Shown one piece after another: positions 8,941-17,095 of a stretch of 64,000 bases of DNA; positions within the stretch are counted from its first letter, which is position 1; every line of letters begins with the position of its first letter. A model generated the notes under the pieces. It had not been told where the DNA came from. It searched no databases and was given only the letters and a program-made list of their open reading frames with translations. Position numbers and translations under genes: made by a program. The stretch lies in contig JBFWUF010000001.1 in assembly GCA_050247435.1 (NCBI GenBank), positions 1-64,000 of the forward strand. The letters are read 5' to 3'. This DNA is from JAJVID01 sp050247435 (lineage in GTDB: Bacteria > Acidobacteriota > Blastocatellia > RBC074).

Positions 8941-8969
8941 TTGACAGCCTTATTCGGTTTCAATAAGAT
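8941..8969 (+). promoter_or_regulatory. Sigma70-type promoter of the rodZ-like gene
   Basis: TTGACA at 8941-8946, exactly 17 bp, then TAAGAT at 8964-8969. It lies about 70 bp upstream of the ATG at 9039. A short inverted repeat (TTGTCAA with TTGACA) overlaps the -35 box. Confidence 0.7.
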
Positions 8970-9038
8970 ACGCCGTCAGTTCGAGTGGTTTCACCTTCAG
9001 ATATCGCCATTAGTAAGGGCGGCAGGGCAAAATAAAAC

Positions 9039-9803
9039 ATGGCAACTTTGGGCCAGCAATTGAAACAATCGCGCGAGGAAAAAGGTATCTCGCTTCATGA
9101 AATCGCCGAATCCACACATATCGGCGTTCGTTTTCTGCAGGCAATAGAAAGCGACTCCTATGACATTCTGCCCGGCGGTGTTTTCAACCGCGCCTTCGTC
9201 CGCAAATTCGCGAGGAAGGTTGGCTTCGACGAGGAGCAAGCGGTCAAGCTTTACGAAGAGCAGTTGGAAGAGCAAGGTGGCGAGCCGGAGCAGCATTACC
9301 AACTGGGCGTCGAAGATTTCGAGTCCAGACCGACATCAGGGAACGGCCTGTTGCTCAGCTTCGTTGCGCTGATGATTCTGGGAGCGTTGGCTTACGCCGC
9401 TTATCAGTATTTCACGCCGGCTGCTTCCGACTCAGGCGGCTCCTCGACGGTTAGTTTAAACACGCCAACCCCGGAAGCAACAGCGACACCCGCGGCAAGC
9501 CCGACGCCGGAAGCGACACCCGGCGGCCCTATGCGAGTGCAGCTATCCGCCCCTATCGAAGAGGTCTGGATCAGAGTCAAGCCTGACGACCAGAAGGTCC
9601 AGGAGACGATCCTGCAAACCGGCGAGGTGCGCGAATACGACGTGAATGAGAAGATAATCTTATCCATCGGCAGAGTTCCGTCCCTGAAAATCTCTATCAA
9701 CGGACGCGCTATTGATAACAACAAGCTTCTGCCGAATCTGAAGGGCATTATCGCGACCAATGTCGTTATCACTAAAGATAACTATCAACAGTTTCTCAAT
9801 TAA
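9039..9803 (+). CDS. rodZ: RodZ-like HTH membrane protein (DUF4115)
   Basis: A 254-residue bitopic membrane protein. The cytoplasmic N-terminus (residues 1-75) is the RodZ-type helix-turn-helix: LGQQLKQSREEKGISLHEIAE, then LPGGVFNRAFVRKFAR. A transmembrane helix spans about 104-125. A Pro/Thr/Ala-rich linker leads to a C-terminal DUF4115 domain (about 170-254). In model bacteria RodZ couples MreB to the cell-wall elongation machinery. The architecture is complete, so a cell-shape role is likely. It is followed by guaB on the same strand after 150 bp. Confidence 0.85.
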   Translation: MATLGQQLKQSREEKGISLHEIAESTHIGVRFLQAIESDSYDILPGGVFNRAFVRKFARKVGFDEEQAVKLYEEQLEEQGGEPEQHYQLGVEDFESRPTSGNGLLLSFVALMILGALAYAAYQYFTPAASDSGGSSTVSLNTPTPEATATPAASPTPEATPGGPMRVQLSAPIEEVWIRVKPDDQKVQETILQTGEVREYDVNEKIILSIGRVPSLKISINGRAIDNNKLLPNLKGIIATNVVITKDNYQQFLN

Positions 9804-9908
9804 CCTGACGCAACTTTTATTAAAAGATTGGCGCGCGCGGCTGTGGCCTGCCAGATTGACCAGATTGCGCGTCCGCACGCATCACAAAAAATCCGGTTAT
9901 TAACGTCG

Positions 9909-9941
9909 CCGCGTGAGGCTCGCCCGCGCGGTTTTTGTTTT
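9909..9941 (+). terminator. Terminator or attenuator-like hairpin before guaB
   Basis: CCGCG and CGCGG (9909-9913 and 9927-9931) pair around a 13-nt loop and are followed directly by TTTTTGTTTTT. It sits only about 14 bp before the guaB ATG, with the ribosome binding site AGGTGA right after it. It could terminate rodZ transcription or attenuate guaB. Confidence 0.45.
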
Positions 9942-9954
9942 TAGGTGAAATTTT

Positions 9955-11421
<1,467 letters not shown>

Positions 11422-11462
11422 GGTGGTTTGATTGACAGCAGAAAGGAGGGGCGCATACTGTT

Positions 11463-11744
11463 TCAGGCGGCGGGTTTGAAGATCACTCTTTTGATGTCTT
11501 GCAATTCCTGCCGGACTTCCGTCACTTCGCCGTCTAGCTTTTGAACCCTGACCCCGACAACCTCGAATTGGGAGTCAACCACTTTGAATCTGGCGTCGAG
11601 CAACTCTCTGAGGTCTTTCTTTAAGTCGTCAATCCGGCGGTTGGTTTCTTGCTGATTGGCTTTCGCCAGATTGTGCATGGTCACAATCAACGTGATAACA
11701 ATTCCCAAACCAGTCAGGATTGTGGCGTAAATGGCTGTGTTCAT
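11463..11744 (-). CDS. Small membrane-anchored coiled-coil protein
   Basis: A 93-residue protein with an N-terminal transmembrane helix (IYATILTGLGIVITLIVTM) followed by a long charged heptad-like region (KANQQETNRRIDDLKKDLRELLDARF and onward) predicted to form a coiled coil. The start at 11744 is preceded by AAGGAG at 7 bp. An upstream extension to 11897 lacks support. Similar DUF-type stalk proteins are common, but no function can be named. It converges on guaB. Confidence 0.65.
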   Translation of the reverse strand: MNTAIYATILTGLGIVITLIVTMHNLAKANQQETNRRIDDLKKDLRELLDARFKVVDSQFEVVGVRVQKLDGEVTEVRQELQDIKRVIFKPAA

Positions 11745-11907
11745 CGCATTGCTCCTTGTCGTACTCAGGCGCCCAAAACGACGCGCTTTTATCCTCACGT
11801 CAGTCAATTCAATCAAGCCAAAGCGGTCAGCGGGAAGATAACACACGCATTGAAATCCGCGCCACTCTTGCCTGTCTCGATTTAGCGTCGTGGCCACATT
11901 CTGCCAA

Positions 11908-12868
11908 TCATTGCGGCAATGGTCCCGGATCGCCCTGACAAATGAACGCGCCCCAGTAAAACGGATCGGGATACTTCTTCTTCATCTCCAACTGCGCCTG
12001 CCGCAAAGCCTCCGCGCGCGGCTCGCCCGCCAGGATGCGGCGGTAGAAATCTTCCATCAACTCCCGCGTCTGCTCGTCCGGGACTTTCCACAAACTTGGC
12101 GCCAACGTCTTCGCTCCCGCCAGCACGAACGCGCGCCGCAATCCGAACACGCCCTCGCCCGTCCGCACTTCGCCGGAGGCCCGTCTCGCAAGCCGACAAC
12201 ACCACCAACTCCGTCGCCAGCAAATCCAGCCCCGAAACATCCTCTTGGCAAGGGGGCGGTCAGCAGCCCATCTTCAGCCTCCGCCGGCAAGCTCCCGCCT
12301 TTGAGCCAGGTCTTGAATCCGGCCAGAGGCGCCCCCCGAACGCAGCAACGGGTTCTCCATCCCAGGCCCCGACATCCTCCCCGACGGCATCTCTGACATT
12401 GGGCCAAAACCATCTCCGGCTTGCCCTCCGAGCAGGCCAAGACCGCGCAATTCCCGGTTCGGATCGCGCCGCTGATCGGCAAGTAATAAGTGTTGTGCGT
12501 CGCGCCAGATGCAGAATGCGTGGCGAGCGGCCAGCCTTGATGCGCGCTTCCAACGCCTCTGCGCCCAGCAGCGGCTTCACGCCGAGCATACTGGCGATGC
12601 GCCCCCTTCCACTCGCGTCCCCGGCAGTCGCCCCAGACGCTCTAAAGCGCCGGTTTGTATCTCGTGCGACACTCGCCCGCGCTGAAGGGCGCCGGCAGTT
12701 TCGCTCGTTGCTTGCGCGTGAGCTTGCTCCGCGTCGAGATCGAAGTCGGGGTCGGCGGCGACTAACGCTGCGGTCGGCTGCCCGCTCGATGCGGCGTGCG
12801 AAGCGCAGCGCGTCACGCCCTACGGCAAGATAGCTGATCTGGCAATCTTCGCGAGCGCTCGTTAGATC
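11908..12868 (-). pseudogene. CHAT-domain protease-like gene, multiply frameshifted remnant
   Basis: The minus strand encodes most of a CHAT domain (caspase-like fold) spread over three frames. In order: YLAVGRDALRF, ERLGRLPGTRVEG, MLGVKPLLGAEALEARIKAG, the catalytic-His region LHLATH (readable only after a 2-nt shift), GMENPLLRSG, AGFKTWLKGGSLPAEAEDGL, EDVSGLDL, ATELVVLSACETG with the catalytic Cys, GEGVFGLRRAFVLAG, and the end FYWGAFICQGDPGPLPQ. At least four indels break the frame, including about 10 inserted bases after DGLLTA and one extra C after SACETGL. The N-terminal half and any TPR region are missing, cut where the next gene ends. Confidence 0.85.
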
Positions 12869-13778
12869 ACTCTCCATCCACCTCTACTTCGAGCCACCCC
12901 TGAACGGAGTTGAGCGATTTCGTTTCGATTTCAATCACGCCTGATAGCTTGTCTGCCAATTCTGTTGCATCGAGACTCGGATTGGCGATCGTCCAGTGGT
13001 TGCCGATCACATAGGTTGTGCGGTGAATTTGTCGGACGATACGACGTTCGTTTTGTGGATCTCGCGGAGCCGGATCCTCATAGAAGTTGCCCAAATCCAC
13101 GCGTTCCCAGGTTCGCCTGGGATTCCGTTCAGCTTCGATCAACGCTATCACAGTTGGATCGAACACTGACCAGATAAGCCGCTCAGTGCTGAGGTTAAAG
13201 AAGAACTCCCGACGAATCCCGAAGAATTCGGAGCGCGGTCGCTGGACGGTTTTCAACTTATCCCATTCATCCGGGAAGAAGTACTCGATCAAATGCTTCA
13301 CATGCCCTTCCAAATCTCTCTTGATACGGTTTGGACGCCCATTTTTTAGCAGGGGTCTGTAGTCTCCTATTACCAAATCAGGTGGCGGCGATGATTTCAG
13401 CGGCTCGACCAGCCTGCCCAAATTGCTGATCACAGAATTGGGAAGGCTGGCGTCAAGGTCGAAGTCAACGGCCAAAAAGAAAGCGCACTCAAGATTCTGA
13501 ACTGGCGTGGCAAAGCCGTTGAGGAGGGTATCGAAAACAACCTCTCCGACTCCAAGATGGGTGGTGTTCCATTTCCAGTGCGTAATGAAACCGTCTTGTT
13601 CCAGCCCTTTTAGGAAGCGCTCGTCGGAGCCGGTAGGCTCATGAACCCAGTTGACCGAGCAAACGCACTCAACCCCGCGCTCTTGGAACATCGGGGGCAC
13701 AGTCTTCACTATGTTTTCGATGTTCTTCTTGTCATCCCGTAACCTGTTTCGACCTGGAATGCAGATAGCGTACGTCAT
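12867..13778 (-). CDS. GT-A glycosyltransferase-like protein of regulated cassette
   Basis: A 303-residue soluble protein. It opens with a beta strand and loop AICIPGRN and has FFLAVDFDLDAS at about 101-110, a DxD-type acidic motif as in GT-A nucleotide-sugar or nucleotidyl transferases. Later conserved-looking segments are VIGDYRPLLK and TWERVDLGNFYEDP. I do not recognise a named family, so the activity is inference. The ATG at 13778 is preceded by AAAGGAG. A promoter with an adjacent perfect palindrome, the same motif found near the regulator gene, lies directly upstream. It forms a cassette with the next two genes. Confidence 0.6.
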   Translation of the reverse strand: MTYAICIPGRNRLRDDKKNIENIVKTVPPMFQERGVECVCSVNWVHEPTGSDERFLKGLEQDGFITHWKWNTTHLGVGEVVFDTLLNGFATPVQNLECAFFLAVDFDLDASLPNSVISNLGRLVEPLKSSPPPDLVIGDYRPLLKNGRPNRIKRDLEGHVKHLIEYFFPDEWDKLKTVQRPRSEFFGIRREFFFNLSTERLIWSVFDPTVIALIEAERNPRRTWERVDLGNFYEDPAPRDPQNERRIVRQIHRTTYVIGNHWTIANPSLDATELADKLSGVIEIETKSLNSVQGWLEVEVDGE

Positions 13779-13866
13779 TGCAATTCTCCTTTCTACGGAA
13801 AGTTTCAGAGTTGTCCCCAAGTAGGCGGATCCCGGACAAGACGCGCCCGGATGATTCGCCACCGTG

Positions 13867-13895
13867 AAGTTACAGGCATTTGCAGTAGGTGTCAA
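13867..13895 (-). promoter_or_regulatory. Candidate promoter of the GT-A-like gene
   Basis: On the minus strand, TTGACA (complement of 13890-13895), 17 bp, then TAACTT (complement of 13867-13872). The -35 box is perfect and the -10 is weak. The palindromic operator at 13906-13928 ends 10 bp upstream of the -35 box. Confidence 0.5.
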
Positions 13896-13905
13896 GTATT
13901 ATTTT

Positions 13906-13928
13906 GGTAGCCTACCAGGTAGGCTACC
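13906..13928. promoter_or_regulatory. Perfect 23-bp palindromic operator (GGTAGSCTACC pair)
   Basis: GGTAGCCTACC, one A, then GGTAGGCTACC: the second 11-mer is the exact reverse complement of the first, and each 11-mer is itself nearly palindromic around its centre. No T-run follows on either strand, so it is not a terminator. A near-copy (GGTAGGCTACT) lies in front of the LacI-family gene at 15613. This is the expected form of a LacI-family operator, and the local regulator is the obvious candidate binder. Confidence 0.7.
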
Positions 13929-13975
13929 GATAATTGCATCAGAGAGTTTTGTACATTTACCGAGATCGCTCGGAC

Positions 13976-15487
13976 TCAGGCAAATTCGAGCTTGAGAAAC
14001 GTGTCCATTGACGTAAATCCATAGGCGCTGATCGAGCCAAAGGCTATTCGCTGTTCAGCGGCTCGCTGGAGAAAGGTTTGTTCCCATTTATTCAAATCGC
14101 CGATTGCTGCGCGTGCGCCTTCAGGATGGTAAAAGTAACCCAGCGTCACGTGGGGCGCATAATCCGGGGATGGCAGTCGGCCCATTGATGCGAACCTGTA
14201 ATCGAGTTGGGCGCGTCTTTCTTTGACCTGTTCCAGCAGCCGTGCTGACGGTTCATCAACCGGAGCCAGCCGCGCTACCAGAGTCGCGTCGCCCCAGATT
14301 GCCAGGCCATCAAACTTGAACTGCATTGGCGCAGAGCCAAGCAGGTCGGCGAACGCATTTGGTGGAATCAGGCTCGGAGGTGTGCGCCGCGCCGATTCAG
14401 GCAATCCCAGTAAGAACCTGGCAAACTCTTCGCGCTCCGATTCGGCGAGCAGGCTCAGATTCTCCTCGTTGATGCCGTCCCAGGTAGTAACGTGGTAGGA
14501 AGTAGACGGCAGCGGACAGAACGAGAAGGGATTGATAGCAGAATCAAGCCCGACTTCGGCCAGAGCATCACCCAACGCGCGGTAAAGCCCTAACTTCGAG
14601 TCTGTCCAGGGTTCGCAAGCCACCTGTAAAAGCCCTGTGTTGGCGTGATGAGCCAGCACACTTTCGTCAGGGTGATCCCACAAGTAACTGAACCCACACC
14701 AACGAGGCCAGCGCGGCGCAACGAATAACTTGGGTTTGGCAATTGTTTTTCTGATTGGCGGGTCGGCTGGTTGGGAGAGTTTGATCTCGTGAATGATCTC
14801 CGCATCTTCAAGAGACTTTTTTCTGAATCGGACCAGCGCAACTCGTTCGATCAATATCTCCGCTTCCACTGAACGAAGTTCCTCGAGCGCCTGCGCCAGA
14901 TTGTGATCAATGCGAAAGTCTTTCTGCTCGTTGAAAAAGCCGGTTGTGTACTTGGCTCCGCTCGCTGGTTTTGGTTTGAGCGCCGGATGAATCTCTGCCA
15001 GACGCGGCTTCAGCTTTTCTTGAAGGCGCGCTCCAAGCTTTTCGATGTGCCGGCGGGAAGCGCCGTCAATCTTAGCGACCACGACTCCATCGGGGCGTGG
15101 GGCAACTGACCAGCCGATGCTTCGCAAAGTCGCGGCAAATTGCGGCTCCGCAGCGAATTCTTCTTGCATTATGTCCATTGCAGCCTTCTCGATTTGATCA
15201 CGCTGGTCGTCGGTCAGATCATCAGGCTGGTTGTCCTCTGCCAAGACGCCGCTGATTGTCATATGCAACGCCTTTGCGAAACTGGTGAAAGACCATCTGG
15301 CTTCCAGCAAACGCGCGCAGGCGCTGCTTAATGGATATTTGTCAGCGAGGCGCACGAAGCTGACGATGGTGAGTCCTGGTTTGGACAGGGGCGTGTTTTG
15401 CTTCCTTGCAGTTTCACCCGGGCGGACTATTTGAGCGCGGCCCGCCTTTTTGGGATCTCGGTGCGGATAGTAAGGTGTCTCAGACAT
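13976..15487 (-). CDS. Tandem 2H-phosphoesterase-like protein
   Basis: A 503-residue soluble protein. The C-terminal half has the two HxT motifs of 2H phosphoesterases (LigT/2'-5' RNA ligase superfamily): YHVTTWDG with H332 and PHVTLGYFY with H446, 114 residues apart. The N-terminal half looks like a degenerate second copy: LHMTISG with H75, then KYTTGFF at about 179-185, where Lys replaces the second His. Active relatives cleave or form 2',3' or 2',5' phosphodiesters, including cyclic nucleotides. The ATG is preceded by AAGGAA. It is divergent from the LacI-family gene across a 181-bp spacer with operator-like repeats. Confidence 0.65.
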   Translation of the reverse strand: MSETPYYPHRDPKKAGRAQIVRPGETARKQNTPLSKPGLTIVSFVRLADKYPLSSACARLLEARWSFTSFAKALHMTISGVLAEDNQPDDLTDDQRDQIEKAAMDIMQEEFAAEPQFAATLRSIGWSVAPRPDGVVVAKIDGASRRHIEKLGARLQEKLKPRLAEIHPALKPKPASGAKYTTGFFNEQKDFRIDHNLAQALEELRSVEAEILIERVALVRFRKKSLEDAEIIHEIKLSQPADPPIRKTIAKPKLFVAPRWPRWCGFSYLWDHPDESVLAHHANTGLLQVACEPWTDSKLGLYRALGDALAEVGLDSAINPFSFCPLPSTSYHVTTWDGINEENLSLLAESEREEFARFLLGLPESARRTPPSLIPPNAFADLLGSAPMQFKFDGLAIWGDATLVARLAPVDEPSARLLEQVKERRAQLDYRFASMGRLPSPDYAPHVTLGYFYHPEGARAAIGDLNKWEQTFLQRAAEQRIAFGSISAYGFTSMDTFLKLEFA

Positions 15488-15564
15488 GACAGGTTCCTTT
15501 CATAATCAAGTTGTTATTCTCTCCCGGTCGAAGCTGTTCTCGTCTTCCCAAAGCGAGTTTGCCA

Positions 15565-15600
15565 TTGTAGGATACTCAGCACATATTTGAGTACTTACAA
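15565..15600. promoter_or_regulatory. Imperfect inverted repeat in divergent intergenic region
   Basis: TTGTAGGATACTCA and TTGAGTACTTACAA form an imperfect 14-bp inverted repeat around 8 bp. The left arm contains GTAGGATAC, one mismatch from the GTAG-S-CTAC core of the other operators. It lies between the divergent 2H and LacI-family genes, so it could control both. Confidence 0.45.
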
Positions 15601-15612
15601 TGCTTGATGATG

Positions 15613-15623
15613 GGTAGGCTACT
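15613..15623. promoter_or_regulatory. Operator-like site GGTAGGCTACT
   Basis: This 11-mer differs from the right half of the 13906-13928 palindrome only in its last base. It lies 46 bp upstream of the LacI-family gene, between a TTGATG and a weak TGTCTA that are 17 bp apart, where a repressor would block its own promoter. The promoter hexamers are weak and tentative. Confidence 0.5.
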
Positions 15624-15668
15624 AAATGTCTACTGCAATGTCTATTTCTAACTGGTAGGAGCCACCAA

Positions 15669-16871
15669 ATGGGTGAACAGAAATTTCCAGACCTGGACGA
15701 AAAGTGGTTTGAGAAGCATGGTACTGCAGCGGATCCAACCCTGGCGGCGCGTCAGTGGCGGGAATGGCTGAGCAGTTCTTCCCGCCGAGACACTGCGAAA
15801 TTCCGCAAAGCGCTGGAACTGGCCGTTGGTGTCAGCCGGGCGGCAGTAGATCACTATCTGTCCGATAAACGGTGGTACAAATTAAGCGACAACACCCTTC
15901 AAGCGTTGGACGCGGTGGCAGAGGCGCTCGGCCATCCAATCAGACGGGACAAACCGAAGGCCGCTTCTTTTTCGCTCACGCGCAACGCGCCGCCAAAACG
16001 CGGCGCGCGGCAGATCGCGTTACTCGTCAATCTTGCTCAGTTCACCAGCCCGCGCTTCCGGCTGGATGTCATCATCAGCATCATACGCGAGGGGGCGCGA
16101 CACAACTTTTCCGTTGCGCTGCACGAACTTCCTCACGCCGAACCTGAAATGAGCGAGACAGTTGGGCAGATCGTCCGCAATGTGCGCCCGCACGGCCTCA
16201 TCTGGTTTCAACTAACTCCTTCAGAGGAGGCGCTCAAGCAATCGGCTGCGCTGCCATCGGTCGTTGTACACGGGGCCAAAAGGGGATACTCATTTCCGGT
16301 GATTGGCCACGTGTATCCGCAGCAGGAATCAATCAATCAGATCGTAGCTATGTGGGCGAGGGGTTTACCACTACGACTGCCTGTTGGAAGGGGGAAAGGG
16401 AAGAATGCCAAACGAAAAGTAGCGATGGTTCATATGCCGAAAGAAGAGGGGCTGAGCGATAGCGAGAGTCTTCGCAATGATCGAATTGAACGGGTTCGAG
16501 CCGGATTGCAAGAGGCCGGATTCGAACCAGTCCCCATTGTGGTCGAAGATTACTCAGCCAGCAATGCCTGGCAAGTCATCCAGGAATGCCCCGACGCCGA
16601 AGGCTACGTGTGTTTGAGCGATGAAATTGCGATCAGCGTGAAACACTTGCTCCTGGCGCAGGGAGCAAAGACCGCGCGCCGTATTCTTGGTTTCGATGAC
16701 AGCTCGCTTGCTGCTCAACACAATCTTTCGAGCGTCGGCCAGCACATTGGTGACATTGGCCGCAAAGTCTGTGAGCGGTTCGAACGATACTTCCACACTG
16801 GCGAGGTGAAATTCGAGCCAGTCGCGCTTGAGGTATATCCAAAGCTACGTGATTCACCCAACACAAACTGA
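15669..16871 (+). CDS. LacI/GalR-family-like transcriptional regulator
   Basis: A 400-residue protein. After a 44-residue N-terminal extension, residues about 45-92 form a LacI-like helix-turn-helix (ALELAVGVSRAAVDHYLSD, then LQALDAVAEALGHPI). A periplasmic-binding-protein-like sensor domain follows (RQIALLVNLAQFTSPRFRLD, GLIWFQLTP, VYPQQESINQIVAMW, EGYVCLSDEIAISVKHLL, ILGFDDSS). The extension and the weak hinge are unusual for the family. TAGGAG precedes the ATG. It sits divergently next to the 2H gene and near three GTAG-type palindromes, so it probably controls this cassette and itself. The ligand is unknown, perhaps a sugar or nucleotide. Confidence 0.75.
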   Translation: MGEQKFPDLDEKWFEKHGTAADPTLAARQWREWLSSSSRRDTAKFRKALELAVGVSRAAVDHYLSDKRWYKLSDNTLQALDAVAEALGHPIRRDKPKAASFSLTRNAPPKRGARQIALLVNLAQFTSPRFRLDVIISIIREGARHNFSVALHELPHAEPEMSETVGQIVRNVRPHGLIWFQLTPSEEALKQSAALPSVVVHGAKRGYSFPVIGHVYPQQESINQIVAMWARGLPLRLPVGRGKGKNAKRKVAMVHMPKEEGLSDSESLRNDRIERVRAGLQEAGFEPVPIVVEDYSASNAWQVIQECPDAEGYVCLSDEIAISVKHLLLAQGAKTARRILGFDDSSLAAQHNLSSVGQHIGDIGRKVCERFERYFHTGEVKFEPVALEVYPKLRDSPNTN

Positions 16872-17095
16872 GGTGCCAAGTTCATTGGGGGCGCGAAATG
16901 CGATGGGCACAGGCAATAGATGATTCCTTCCGGCCCTTCGTCCAGTAACAACAGATGGCCTTCACAGTCGGATTCGATGGCCAGGCGGACGCGGCTGCCC
17001 AGCGGATAGCCGTGCTGCGCGTCTTCTTGCGGAGCGCCCAAGCCGCGAATGGCCGCCGGATTGGCGCTGCGCGGTCAGGCAGCAGCGGGCAGCGG
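16872..17095 (-). pseudogene. DUF4384 C-terminal domain remnant of the kinase-TIR gene
   Basis: Directly after the kinase-TIR stop codon, the same minus-strand frame continues through a second TGA and then reads GSRVRLAIESDCEGHLLLLD, EGPEGIIYCLCPSHFAPPMN. This is typical of DUF4384, a small beta-domain often found with TIR, caspase-like or kinase modules in Acidobacteriota and cyanobacteria. Similarity stops exactly where the 3' end of the LacI-family gene begins. The tail was probably once part of the kinase-TIR protein or of the next gene, and was cut by arrival of the cassette. Confidence 0.65.

Noticed and set aside
13906..13928. Palindrome read as a transcription terminator of the 2H gene
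   Set aside because: Only one base separates the arms and no T-run follows on either strand. The same motif upstream of the regulator supports an operator.
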